Shown: one piece after another, positions 28,808-37,409 of the stretch | Layout of the letters: each line of letters begins with the position of its first letter | Position numbering within the stretch: the first letter of the stretch is position 1 | Source: Desulfurobacteriaceae bacterium | GTDB lineage: Bacteria > Aquificota > Aquificia > Desulfurobacteriales > Desulfurobacteriaceae | Length of the DNA: 64,000 nucleotides | Reading direction: 5' to 3' | Assembly: GCA_027051905.1 (NCBI GenBank) | Contig: JALUGO010000007.1 | Coordinates: 112,823 to 176,822, forward strand | Translations under genes and position numbers: made by a program | Notes under the pieces: model-generated | Seen by the model: the letters and a program-made list of their open reading frames with translations, nothing else | What the model was told of the DNA's origin: nothing | The model's database searches: none

Positions 28808-29950
28808 CTACCACTTAACCTGAGCCACTCCCATGAGGGTGTTACTGTCATCTCCTGCTTTGTCTATGAGTCTGTCGTCTGCAACTGTAAACCGGACGTG
28901 GTTGCTGTAATTCCACCATCCACCGTAAACGAAATGCCTTCTTTCGTCGTTTGACCTGTCGTCGTTGGGATCCCAGCGGTCAAACCTTCCAAAAAGTCCA
29001 AGGGAGTATCCTGTGAAAGGTTTTAGTTTGAGATCAGCGTTGATGGAGTAGCCTTTTTGATCAACGTCAGATTTGTTGTAGTAGTCGTCTCTGTCCCATA
29101 TATACTGGGCGGCAATCAGGATGTAGGGGTTGTTGTAGGCAGCGTGGATCTGGTAGATGTGTCTGTCCATATCTTCGCCCTTCAGGTCGAACATGTGGGT
29201 TGTGTGTCCTGAAAGGGTAAATCCGTTGAAGAGGTTGAGGGAAAGCCTTGCTTCTATCGATTTTCCGAAGTGTTTGCTCTCCTCTTCTCCGTGGTAGCCT
29301 TCCCCGTTGAACAGTCCAACCTCCCAGGAGGCTATACCGTATTTACCCTTGAAGTTTACTCCAAGGTCTGCAGAATTCAGTAAATGTGCTCCCTTTTTAT
29401 TCTCTATTAATGTCTCTTCAACGTCTCTGTGAAGCCAGCCGTGGTGTTCTTCCCAGTCTATCCATGGTCTGTGGGCAACGCCAAGCTCAACTCCGGTGTA
29501 TGGAAGGACGTTGTGGAAGTAAACGTATGCATACTTTACTCTTGCCACGTAGGAGCCGTCTAAGTTGCCGCCGGAGTTTTCCTCCTGTTTTACGTCTAGC
29601 GTTGTTCTGAAGTAGTCTTTCTCGTTAAAGTAGCCTCTGAGCTCTATGTAGTTTCTTGTAATCTTAAAGGCGTTGTTGTGTGATGGATTTCTGAGGTCTG
29701 CGTCATAGTGGATGTAGGCCGTTCCTCCGATTTTTATCTTCCTGTCTTTTGAAACTACGGGTGTTGTTTTCCTTGAAGGTATCTTTATTTCCACAGGTTT
29801 CCTTCCAGGGCCCGGTGTAAGGTAGAGTCTTCCTTCGCTGTCAACGTAGAGGTGGCTAACAGGGGTTCCGTTGATGAGGATTGTGTCTGCCTTTGCTGCG
29901 TTTACTCCTAAGAAAGCTGTGGCTACCAGAACTGCCCTCTTTATTCCCAT
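28808..29950 (-). CDS. Outer-membrane porin, probably for phosphate/anions
   Basis: 380 residues. Signal peptide (ending NAAKA), a short N-terminal segment, then a beta-barrel pattern of alternating hydrophobic/hydrophilic strands from about residue 72 (IKIGGTAYIHYDAD) to the C-terminal MGVAQVKW, whose final aromatic residue is the BAM signal. It resembles the OprO/OprP-like phosphate-selective porin group by length and strand style. Position upstream of pstS and behind a PHO-box-like repeat supports phosphate uptake. Confidence 0.82.
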   Translation of the reverse strand: MGIKRAVLVATAFLGVNAAKADTILINGTPVSHLYVDSEGRLYLTPGPGRKPVEIKIPSRKTTPVVSKDRKIKIGGTAYIHYDADLRNPSHNNAFKITRNYIELRGYFNEKDYFRTTLDVKQEENSGGNLDGSYVARVKYAYVYFHNVLPYTGVELGVAHRPWIDWEEHHGWLHRDVEETLIENKKGAHLLNSADLGVNFKGKYGIASWEVGLFNGEGYHGEEESKHFGKSIEARLSLNLFNGFTLSGHTTHMFDLKGEDMDRHIYQIHAAYNNPYILIAAQYIWDRDDYYNKSDVDQKGYSINADLKLKPFTGYSLGLFGRFDRWDPNDDRSNDERRHFVYGGWWNYSNHVRFTVADDRLIDKAGDDSNTLMGVAQVKW

Positions 29951-29994
29951 GGTTACCTCCGGTAGATTTCTTAAAGAAAGTCTAATACGAAATG

Positions 29995-30011
29995 TGTTAA
30001 GAAATTGTTAA
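29995..30011 (-). promoter_or_regulatory. PHO-box-like direct repeat upstream of the porin gene
   Basis: On the minus strand TTAACA-ATTTC-TTAACA: two identical hexamers with an 11-base period, as in the Bacillus PhoP box (TT(A/C/T)ACA repeats 5 apart). A TATTAG -10 candidate follows. It lies 45 bases upstream of the porin ATG, in the region shared with the divergent lipoprotein gene. Confidence 0.5.
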
Positions 30012-30040
30012 ACTAAGAGAAAATAGTTGGGGAGTTTGTT

Positions 30041-30529
30041 ATGAAGAGGCTTTTTTCTATTCTGCTGCTTTTGTTTTTCGTTTCGTGTGCTTACAACCTT
30101 ACGCTGTCTGAAACTGATCTGAACAAAAGGCTGAGACAGGTCTTTCCCGTTGAAAAGGAGGTTTACTTTACCAGGGTAAAGCTGGATAATCCCAGCCTTA
30201 AACTGCTGGAGGGCAACAGGGGAGAGATTTTGTTTGATCTGGCGGTTAAACCTCCGATAGGAAAAGAGCTTAAAGGTAAAGTTGATGCCGTGGGGAAGTT
30301 TCAGTTTGATCCTGAAACGAAAACCATATACCTTGTTGACCTTGAGACGAAGGAGGTATCTATAAACGGGAAGAGGTTTCTTTCAAATAAGACCAGGGAG
30401 CTCCTCTCTACCCTCTTCAAGGGAGTTCTGAAGAGAATTCCCGTTTACAGGTTCGAAGGAGAGAAGGCGAGGTTTATAAAGGGTATTTCAACTGAGAGGG
30501 GGAAAGTTATTGTTAAGTTAGGGGTTTAG
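30041..30529 (+). CDS. DUF1439/YceB-like lipoprotein
   Basis: 162 residues. Lipobox FVSC with short signal peptide, then LSETDLNKRLRQVFPVEKEV, a pattern of the YceB-like TULIP-fold lipoproteins (DUF1439), followed by alternating beta-strands. TULIP proteins bind lipids; function here unknown. Divergent from the porin gene; its 3' end overlaps the convergent small membrane protein by 17 bases. Confidence 0.7.
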   Translation: MKRLFSILLLLFFVSCAYNLTLSETDLNKRLRQVFPVEKEVYFTRVKLDNPSLKLLEGNRGEILFDLAVKPPIGKELKGKVDAVGKFQFDPETKTIYLVDLETKEVSINGKRFLSNKTRELLSTLFKGVLKRIPVYRFEGEKARFIKGISTERGKVIVKLGV

Positions 30530-30800
30530 CCGATTCCGACAGCAGGTAAAGTGCAGACAGCGTAATGAGAAATGCCCCTGCCTGAACGGATGGAACGTCA
30601 ACTTTGAACCAGCCGACCACAAGTAGCAGGAATCCAGCGATGCCTGAAAGGCCAAAGAGGAGTTTTGTGGGGAGCTCCCCCACCTTCCTTTCCAGCCAGT
30701 TGAAGAGCTCAAAAACAAAGGAAAGGAAAAGCAACAGGAAAAAGAGAGAGAGGACGAGGGAGAAGAAGACCAATAAGGTTATGAGAAGAAGCTTTATCAC
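30513..30800 (-). CDS. Small membrane protein
   Basis: 95 residues from a GTG that overlaps the ankyrin gene stop (GTGA). Three hydrophobic segments (residues 2-31, 47-64, 70-88) predict an inner-membrane protein; no family recognised. Translational coupling to the ankyrin protein suggests a shared role. Confidence 0.62.
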   Translation of the reverse strand: MIKLLLITLLVFFSLVLSLFFLLLFLSFVFELFNWLERKVGELPTKLLFGLSGIAGFLLLVVGWFKVDVPSVQAGAFLITLSALYLLSESAKPLT

Positions 30801-31474
30801 TTCTTACTCATGTATTTCGTTATAAGCCTCGATACGGGGAAGTTCTTGGTTTCGTTTGCAAGGTCTAATGGAGTCTTACCTCTACTGTTTTTAATGGTTG
30901 GGTCTGCTCCGTTTTCAAGCAGAACTTTTGCCACGCTAGCCGTTCCGGGAGTTGTTCCACAGTAGTGGAGTGGAGTGTTCCCGTAGTTGTCTTTGGCGTT
31001 AACGTTGGCTCCGTGCTTTATGAGGAGCTCCGCCATTTTCGGCCTGTTGTAGATGGCTGTGAGGTGGAGGGGCGTATAGCCGTATTTGTCTTTAGCGTTT
31101 ACATCGGCGCCTTTTTCTATCAGGAGCTTGGCCACCTGATAGCTTCCTCTGACAACTGCTTCGTGAAGTGGGGTAAAGCCGAAGTAGTCTCTTGTGTTGA
31201 CCTTGGCTCCGTGTTTAATGAGGAATTCGGCAAACTCAGGGTTGTTTGCGTCTACTGCGTAGTAGAGGGGGGTCTGGTTGAACTTGTTCCTGTAGTCGAC
31301 GGGAACCTTACCTGAGGAGATCAGCTCCTCAACTTTCTTAAAGTTATTGCTCCTCAGAGAGTGGAAGAACTCTCTCTCTGTTTTCCTGTCAACCTTTACC
31401 GTCTGCTGTGCTGCGGGGCTAACGGCTGGAATTGTTAGCATCAGCGTTAGTGTTAGAAGCACTGCTCTTCTCAT
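30797..31474 (-). CDS. Exported ankyrin-repeat protein
   Basis: 225 residues. Signal peptide MRRAVLLTLTLMLTIPAVSPA, then four to five ankyrin repeats with TPLYYAVDANNPEFAEFLIK, TPLHEAVVRGSYQVAKLLIE, TPLHLTAIYNRPKMAELLIK and TPLHYCGTTPG units. Probably a periplasmic protein-binding scaffold. The start lies 56 bases inside the 3' end of mfd in another frame; the signal peptide supports this start. Coupled to the small membrane protein downstream. Confidence 0.85.
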   Translation of the reverse strand: MRRAVLLTLTLMLTIPAVSPAAQQTVKVDRKTEREFFHSLRSNNFKKVEELISSGKVPVDYRNKFNQTPLYYAVDANNPEFAEFLIKHGAKVNTRDYFGFTPLHEAVVRGSYQVAKLLIEKGADVNAKDKYGYTPLHLTAIYNRPKMAELLIKHGANVNAKDNYGNTPLHYCGTTPGTASVAKVLLENGADPTIKNSRGKTPLDLANETKNFPVSRLITKYMSKK

Positions 31475-34400
31475 CTCTCTTCTCCTTCAATTCCTCAATT
31501 AGTGAGATCAGGTTGTCTAAATTTTTTACCTCTACGTAGAGTTTCCTCTCCGGTGTGAAGACGGCTTTCCGTTCTTTAACAAACTCAACCAGTTTTTCCG
31601 GTGAAACGCTGGTCTCTTCCTGGAATGAGATTATAGCTTTTCCCGACGGAGAAACGGTTATCTCTTTTATTCCTATCTCTTTTGCTAAATTTTTCAGCTG
31701 CATAACCTTGAGCATGTTTACTACCGGGTCGGGGAGGTATCCTCGTATCTCTCTGAGCTTCTCTAACAGCTCGTGGGAGCTTCCTGAAGAGGCCATCTGT
31801 GAGTAGAGCTTCATCTTCTCTTTAGGATCCTCTATGAAGTCGTCGGGGATGAATGCCTCGTAGGGTAGATTCAGTTTAACGTCTTCCTCTTCCTTCTCTT
31901 TTACAGCTTCTTCGAAGAGTTTCATGTAGAGGTCTAACCCCACAGATTCGACAAAACCGCTCTGCTTCGGCCCAAGTAGAGTTCCGGCTCCCCTTATTTC
32001 AAGGTCTTTAAGGGCTAACTGGAAACCTCCTCCTAATGGAGAAAGCTTTTTCATTGCCTCAAGCCTCTTTGCCGCTTCAGGGGTGAGCTTTACTCCCGGA
32101 GTTGTTAAGAGGTAACAGTATCCCTTTTCAACGCCCCTTCCCACTCTACCTTTGAGCTGGTAAAGCTGAGAAAGACCAAACCTCTCTGCTCCTATAACTA
32201 TCAGCGTGTTGGCACTGGGGACATCCAGACCCGACTCAACAATTGACGTTGCAACTAAAACCTGAACTTTTCCCTCGAAGAAACTGTGCATTATCTTCTC
32301 TATCTGTGAGCTTTTCATCTGGCCGTGGACTATTTCCACTTTTACGCCGAGGAAGAAGCTTTCAATTTTTTCCTTTATAAATGGGAGCTCGTCTATGTCG
32401 TTGTGGACTATAAAGACCTGGCCGTTTCGGGAGAGCTCCCTCTCAACAGCTGCCTTCAGGATGGAATCGGAATACTTTCCTACAACAACTTTTGTTCCCC
32501 TTCTTCCCGCCGGTGGCGTCTCTATCAGGGAGATATCTCTGAAACCTGAAAGTGCCGAGTAGAGGGTCCTTGGAATCGGGGTTGCTGAGAGGTAAAGAAC
32601 GTCTATATTGGACTTTAACTTCGTTAGCTTCTCCTTTGTCTTTACTCCAAAACGGTGCTCTTCATCTATTATCAGAAGCCCCAAATCTTTGAATTCGACG
32701 TCATCCTGTGTTAGCCTGTGGGTTCCAATTATTATGTCGATTTCTCCCCTTTTGAGCCTTTCTATTATCTCCTTCTGCTCCTTTTTGGTTTTGAAACGGG
32801 AGAGAAGTTCTATTTCAACGGGAAAGCCGGCGAAACGCTTTTTAAACGTTCTGTAATGCTGGTCTGCTAAAACGGTTGTTGGAGCTATGAGGGCAACCTG
32901 TTTTCCGGCTGAAACGGCCTTCATTGCAGCCCTCATGGCAACTTCCGTTTTGCCGAATCCAACGTCGCCGCATATCAGCCTGTCCATAGGCCTGTCAGAT
33001 TCCATGTCTCTGTAAACTTCCTTTATTGTCCTCTGCTGGTCGGGGGTAAGCCTGTATGGGAACCGTCTCTCAAAGGCTGAGAGGAGCTGGAGGTCTCCAA
33101 CAACTTTCTTTTTCCTGGCCTGCTTCCTCTCTCTGTAAAGCTCTGCAAGTTCTCTGGCGAATTTAACCAGAGAGGCCTTTATCCTTCTCTCTAGGTTTTT
33201 CCAGGAGGTTCCACCCAGTCTGTCAAGTTTTGGAGTTTTTCCCCTGTATCCCGAATACCGGTAGATTCTGTCTATTTGTGTGAAAGGAGCAAAGAGCTTT
33301 TCTCCTCCGGCGTATTCAATCTCTATGAAATCGTATGCCTTTCCTCCTATCTCCCTGCTTACAATACCCTGAAACAGACCTATTCCGTAGTCTCTGTGCA
33401 CAACAAGGGTTCCCGGCTCTAACGTTGTTATGTCCTCTCCTTTCGTTTTTGCCGTTGGTATCTCAATTTCTCCTTCAACTATCCACGCAATGCCCTTTTC
33501 GTCGAACCGGAATCCCCCAGACGACCTGCCCTTTTCAGTTGAGTAGTTGATGTTGTGTAGTTTCAGGAATTTTTCCGCCTCTTCCCTCAGGGTTTCGCTT
33601 CCGTATATAAGAAGAACTCTCTTTCCCTTTAGGCTTTTTACAACCTCTTCAAGGTTCTCTTCAGATACTGGAGGGAGAGGAGTTATTCCAAAGTCTACTG
33701 CATCTTTAACGGGCTTTTCGTAGATGAGGAGCTTTGGTCTGGGGAGTTCCCCTTCAACAAACTTCTCAGGCCTTGAGGAGTCTATCTCTTCTCTCTTCAG
33801 GAGTGTGTAGTTCTCCTCAACCTGCCTCAGGAACGATTCGGCAGCCGTTCTTACCTGGTCTGGTTCAATAAAGACAGTTTTATGGGTTCCGGTGTATTCT
33901 GACAGAGATACAAGGTCAACCACTTCCGGCAGGAATTTTTCAGCTCCACTGAGCTCTCCTAAAAGGGCATGCCTTTCTGCAAGTTCGCTGTTAATCCCGG
34001 AGAGCTTTTTCAGTATCTCCTCTGTTGGGGGGAGCTCCAGCGCCGGAACCAGCGTAAACTCCTCAACTTCTTTTCCGTTTACCTTCACAGTTTCAACTTC
34101 ATCTCCGAAAAACTCAACTTCAACCCTTTCATCCTCTGGAGTAATAACCTCCAGGTAGCTTCCCTTGAGTAAAAACTCCCCCCTCTCCGGTTCACTCTCC
34201 ACACGCCTGTAACCCATGCCTGTAAGCCGTTTTGCCGTGTTCTCTACCTCTTCTCCCTTCTTAAAGGGCAGGGAGAGTTCTATGAGGAGCTCCGGCGAAA
34301 CAACCTTCTGAAGAAGCGCATGGGGAGTTGTTACTATGTAGTGGAACTCCCCTTCAAGTATGGAGAGGAGAGCCTTTAACCTTTTATACTGGAGAACCGA

Positions 34401-34649
34401 CAGCGGAGAGGAGATATCAAGGGGTGGAACGTCCCAGGCGGGCAGGTAAACAGCATTAAGCCCTACCCGTTTCAGATCTTCCGTGAGGCTTTCTGCAGTC
34501 TGCTCGGAGGGAGCAACGACTACCCCGGGAGAGAGAAGAGATAACAGCTCTTTCAGGAGAACAGCCTTTGAACCTCCGGGAAGACCCCTGACCTTTACGC
34601 TTCCCTCTTTGAGGCCTGAGGAGACTAACCTGACGTTTCTCTCAAACAT
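31419..34649 (-). CDS. mfd: Transcription-repair coupling factor Mfd
   Basis: 1076 residues. N-terminal UvrB-homology region (1-330), RNA polymerase interaction domain near 400-470 (LEPGTLVVHRDYGIGLFQG), then the RecG-like translocase with Walker A GDVGFGKTEVAMRAA, DEEHRFG box and QLKGRVGRG. Removes stalled RNA polymerase and recruits UvrA. Its C-terminal end overlaps the start of the ankyrin gene by 56 bases. Confidence 0.97.
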   Translation of the reverse strand: MFERNVRLVSSGLKEGSVKVRGLPGGSKAVLLKELLSLLSPGVVVAPSEQTAESLTEDLKRVGLNAVYLPAWDVPPLDISSPLSVLQYKRLKALLSILEGEFHYIVTTPHALLQKVVSPELLIELSLPFKKGEEVENTAKRLTGMGYRRVESEPERGEFLLKGSYLEVITPEDERVEVEFFGDEVETVKVNGKEVEEFTLVPALELPPTEEILKKLSGINSELAERHALLGELSGAEKFLPEVVDLVSLSEYTGTHKTVFIEPDQVRTAAESFLRQVEENYTLLKREEIDSSRPEKFVEGELPRPKLLIYEKPVKDAVDFGITPLPPVSEENLEEVVKSLKGKRVLLIYGSETLREEAEKFLKLHNINYSTEKGRSSGGFRFDEKGIAWIVEGEIEIPTAKTKGEDITTLEPGTLVVHRDYGIGLFQGIVSREIGGKAYDFIEIEYAGGEKLFAPFTQIDRIYRYSGYRGKTPKLDRLGGTSWKNLERRIKASLVKFARELAELYRERKQARKKKVVGDLQLLSAFERRFPYRLTPDQQRTIKEVYRDMESDRPMDRLICGDVGFGKTEVAMRAAMKAVSAGKQVALIAPTTVLADQHYRTFKKRFAGFPVEIELLSRFKTKKEQKEIIERLKRGEIDIIIGTHRLTQDDVEFKDLGLLIIDEEHRFGVKTKEKLTKLKSNIDVLYLSATPIPRTLYSALSGFRDISLIETPPAGRRGTKVVVGKYSDSILKAAVERELSRNGQVFIVHNDIDELPFIKEKIESFFLGVKVEIVHGQMKSSQIEKIMHSFFEGKVQVLVATSIVESGLDVPSANTLIVIGAERFGLSQLYQLKGRVGRGVEKGYCYLLTTPGVKLTPEAAKRLEAMKKLSPLGGGFQLALKDLEIRGAGTLLGPKQSGFVESVGLDLYMKLFEEAVKEKEEEDVKLNLPYEAFIPDDFIEDPKEKMKLYSQMASSGSSHELLEKLREIRGYLPDPVVNMLKVMQLKNLAKEIGIKEITVSPSGKAIISFQEETSVSPEKLVEFVKERKAVFTPERKLYVEVKNLDNLISLIEELKEKRDEKSSASNTNADANNSSR

Positions 34650-34900
34650 TAACTCTCTTTCATCTCTAAGAGCTTGGCTTCTCTCTGCATGAGCCTGTTA
34701 AAGAGGGTATCCCAGAAGATCTCCATCTTTCCTCCGGCGTGTTCCCGGAAGAAGGTAACGGAGTCTTCTATTTCTCCCTCTAATCTTTCAAAGAAATCGT
34801 CGTTCAACAAACCTTTGTCAATCTTATCCTGGTTGTATAGGAAAAAGTCTGCAACAATGGTTCTTGCCAGTCTTTCAACTTTTGAGTTAGAGGCTGCCAT
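34649..34900 (-). CDS. Small protein of unknown function
   Basis: 83 residues from ATG 34900, preceded by GGAGG (within the accD end); a start at 34912 has no such site. Mostly helical (VERLARTIVADFFLYNQD, then LFNRLMQREAKLLEMKES). It touches the mfd start (ATG at 34649) and sits between accD and mfd. No family recognised. Confidence 0.65.
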   Translation of the reverse strand: MAASNSKVERLARTIVADFFLYNQDKIDKGLLNDDFFERLEGEIEDSVTFFREHAGGKMEIFWDTLFNRLMQREAKLLEMKES

Positions 34901-34901
34901 T

Positions 34902-35744
34902 CTATCCTCCAAAGTGGGATAACAGCTTTGATAGAACTTCCTTCAGTTCTTTTCTCCCAACTACCATGTCTATTAGTCCGTGTTCAAGGAGAAATTCAGA
35001 GCGTTGGAAGCCCTTGGGTAGCTTCTGCCTTATAGTTTGTTCAATGACCCGGGGGCCGGCGAAACCTATCAGAGCCTTTGGCTCTGCAATAATCACGTCT
35101 CCAAGAAAGGCGAAGCTTGCTGAAACGCCACCCATCGTTGGGTGGGTCAGAACAGTTATGAACGGCACCCCCCTTTCCTCAAGGCGTGCAAGGGCTGCTG
35201 ACGTTTTGGCCATCTGCATGAGGGAGATTACCCCTTCCTGCATCCTTGCTCCACCGGAGGCTGTGATGCAGATGAAGGGGATATCCTCCTCGGCAGCCCT
35301 TTCTGCGTTCCGTGTTACCTTCTCGCCGGCCACCGAGCCCATACTTCCACCCATAAATCTAAAATCAAAACAGCTTATGAGCACTTCCCTGCCGTCAATC
35401 TTTCCCCTTGCGTTAACAACTGCATCTTTAAGCCCTGTTTTCTTCTGGGCTTCCTCGATTCTCTGAGTATAAGGTTTCCTGTCTTTAAAGCCCAATAGGT
35501 CTTTCGGGGAGAGCTCCCCGTCCAGCTCTTCATACTCTCCATTGTCCACCAGCATGTAGATTCTGTCCCTTGCAGGTATGGGAAAGTGGTAGTTGCACTT
35601 TGGGCAGACCCATGCGTTGCTCTCAAGTTCTCCCTTAAACAGCAGGGCTTTACACTGCTCACACTTGAGCCACAGCCCACTGGGGAGCTGGAGCTGTCCC
35701 TTCTCTTTGGGTGCTTTTCTCTTTTTAAAGAGTCTGTCAAGCAT
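34902..35744 (-). CDS. accD: Acetyl-CoA carboxylase carboxyltransferase beta subunit
   Basis: 280 residues. N-terminal zinc ribbon CEQCKALLF with VCPKCNYHF (about residues 28-52), then the crotonase-like carboxyltransferase with GGARMQEGVISLMQMAKTSAA and TMGGVSASFAFLGDVIIAEP. Transfers carboxyl from biotin to acetyl-CoA with AccA to make malonyl-CoA. Upstream lies the ArsR gene with a 3-base gap. Confidence 0.97.
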   Translation of the reverse strand: MLDRLFKKRKAPKEKGQLQLPSGLWLKCEQCKALLFKGELESNAWVCPKCNYHFPIPARDRIYMLVDNGEYEELDGELSPKDLLGFKDRKPYTQRIEEAQKKTGLKDAVVNARGKIDGREVLISCFDFRFMGGSMGSVAGEKVTRNAERAAEEDIPFICITASGGARMQEGVISLMQMAKTSAALARLEERGVPFITVLTHPTMGGVSASFAFLGDVIIAEPKALIGFAGPRVIEQTIRQKLPKGFQRSEFLLEHGLIDMVVGRKELKEVLSKLLSHFGG

Positions 35745-35747
35745 TCA

Positions 35748-36062
35748 TTAACCTCTGAAGCAAGCTATCTGAGGGAGTAGGTTGAGGAGCTCCCTGAAGG
35801 CTTCAGATGATATTGTATAGTAAACCTTGTTTCCTTTCCTGCTTTTGGCAACTATTCCCTTATACCTGAGGGTTCTGAGGTGCTGGGACAGCGAAGACTG
35901 TGAGATTCCCAGCTCCTGTTCAAGATCTGTAACACACATCGGTTTGTCTTTTAGTGTGAAGAGGATTTTCAGGCGGACTGGAGATGCAAGAGCTTTTAAA
36001 CACTCGGCTCCTTCCTCTATTCTTTCATCGTCCAAGATAATGCTGTCTTTTTTCTCTGCCAT
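35748..36062 (-). CDS. ArsR-family winged-helix regulator
   Basis: 104 residues from ATG 36062 (GGAGGAG upstream); a longer frame from 36119 lacks a ribosome binding site. HTH landmarks CLKALASPVRLKILFTLKD, VTDLEQELGISQSSLSQHL and the wing KGNKVYYTISS. Few cysteines (CVTDLE, and a C-terminal ACFRG), so metal sensing via ELCVCD is not seen. It is divergent from the rid gene, with a palindrome at 36149-36165 that could be its operator. Confidence 0.9.
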   Translation of the reverse strand: MAEKKDSIILDDERIEEGAECLKALASPVRLKILFTLKDKPMCVTDLEQELGISQSSLSQHLRTLRYKGIVAKSRKGNKVYYTISSEAFRELLNLLPQIACFRG

Positions 36063-36148
36063 GTCTCCTCCTGGAGTTTGTGTTTTTCTAAATTTTACAC
36101 AATTAAAAATATAAGACAAGTAGAATGGAACCTTAAAATTGATTGTCG

Positions 36149-36165
36149 GATAATATAGAATTATC
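36149..36165. promoter_or_regulatory. Palindrome between arsR-like and rid genes
   Basis: GATAAT-ATAGA-ATTATC, a perfect 6-bp inverted repeat, 43 bases upstream of the rid ATG and 87 from the arsR-like ATG. Candidate ArsR operator; the half-site also resembles Fur-type GATAAT hexamers. Confidence 0.45.
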
Positions 36166-36207
36166 TTCCTGCATTTTCAAGTCAATTATTAAATTAGGAG
36201 GTTCTAA

Positions 36208-36588
36208 ATGAAAGTTGTTGAGACCGATAGAGCTCCAGCCCCTGTGGGTCCTTACTCTCAGGGTATTCTCTACGGGAACTTTATATTTACATCGGGGCAG
36301 ATTGGTATCAATCCTGAAACCGGCAGTTTGGTAGAAGGTTTTAAAGAACAGTCTCTTCAGGCTTTAAGGAACATGGTTTCCGTGGTTGAGAGTGCGGGGG
36401 GAAGCAGGTGCAGTATAGTCAAGGTTACCGTTTATCTTACAGATATCTCCCGTTTTAAAGAGTTTAACGCTTTATATGAGGAATTCTTTAAGAGATGCCC
36501 CGTTAAGCCGTGCAGGTCGGCTGTTGGCGTGAAGGAGCTCCCCTTAGGGGCACAGGTGGAGGTGGAATGCATAGCGGTAAGGGGGTAG
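36208..36588 (+). CDS. Rid-family protein (RidA-like)
   Basis: 126 residues of the YjgF/YER057c/UK114 fold: APVGPYSQGILYGNFIFTSGQIG, SIVKVTVYLTDISRF, and a C-terminal LPLGAQVEVECIAVRG. Canonical RidA hydrolyses reactive imines using an Arg in V-x-R-L-P; here the sequence is VGVKELP, with Glu at that position, so imine deaminase activity is doubtful and another Rid subfamily is likely. AGGAGG precedes the ATG. The 3' end overlaps rsmI by 22 bases. Confidence 0.9.
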   Translation: MKVVETDRAPAPVGPYSQGILYGNFIFTSGQIGINPETGSLVEGFKEQSLQALRNMVSVVESAGGSRCSIVKVTVYLTDISRFKEFNALYEEFFKRCPVKPCRSAVGVKELPLGAQVEVECIAVRG

Positions 36589-37409
36589 GAACCCTATACG
36601 TTGTGGCAACTCCCATCGGAAACCTTGAAGACATTACTCTCAGAGCAATAAGAGTTTTAAAGGAAGTTGACCTTATAGTCTGTGAAGATACCAGAAGGAC
36701 AAGAAAACTCCTCTCCCACCTGAAAATAGAGGGGAAGAGGCTTATTCCCTACCACGAACACAACGAGAGGGAGCAGACAGGCAGAGTTCTTTCCCTTCTT
36801 AAAGAGGGGCAGTCTGTTGCCCTGGTTTCAGATGCAGGAACTCCCTGCATAAGCGATCCGGGGTTCAGGCTGGTAAGGGGGGCAAGGGAAGAGGGGATTC
36901 CCGTTGTTCCCATTCCTGGAGCGTCTGCCGTTATCGCTGCCCTTTCTGCCTCAGGATTTCCAACCGACAAATTTTTCTTCGGAGGATTTCTGCCAAGGAA
37001 GGAGAAAGCCCTGAAAGAGGAGCTGTTAGAGGCTTTTGGAAGACCCTACACCTCTATTTACTACGAGTCTCCCCACAGGCTTGAGAGAACCCTTGGAGTT
37101 ATTGCTGATATGTTCCCCGATAGGGAGCTTGGTGTTTATCGGGAGATTACTAAAATGAATGAGGAGTTTTTAACCGGAAAAGCTGATGAGATTCTCAGGG
37201 AGCTCCTTTCAGAGGGAAAGCTCAGGGGAGAGATAGTAATTCTTATTCCTCCCGGTGAGAAAGAGCCGAAAAGTGATTTAGACGCTGTATTGAGAGAACT
37301 TCTATCAAAGGGGTTCTCTGTAAAGGAGGCCTCAAAGGAGGCCGCCAGGCTAACAGGCCTCCCTAAGAGGGAAATCTATAGAAGAGCATTAGAGCTACTT
37401 TCCAAGTGA
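36567..37409 (+). CDS. rsmI: 16S rRNA (cytidine-1402-2'-O)-methyltransferase
   Basis: 280 residues from ATG 36567, preceded by GGAGGTGGA; the frame is open further upstream. SAM-dependent tetrapyrrole-methylase fold: LYVVATPIGNLEDITLRA, CEDTRRTRKLL, VSDAGTPCISDPGFRLV and PGASAVIAAL. C-terminal helical domain with KEASKEAARLTGLPKREIY. Acts on the small ribosomal subunit. It overlaps rid upstream and converges on the speD-like gene, overlapping by 15 bases. Confidence 0.95.
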   Translation: MHSGKGVGTLYVVATPIGNLEDITLRAIRVLKEVDLIVCEDTRRTRKLLSHLKIEGKRLIPYHEHNEREQTGRVLSLLKEGQSVALVSDAGTPCISDPGFRLVRGAREEGIPVVPIPGASAVIAALSASGFPTDKFFFGGFLPRKEKALKEELLEAFGRPYTSIYYESPHRLERTLGVIADMFPDRELGVYREITKMNEEFLTGKADEILRELLSEGKLRGEIVILIPPGEKEPKSDLDAVLRELLSKGFSVKEASKEAARLTGLPKREIYRRALELLSK

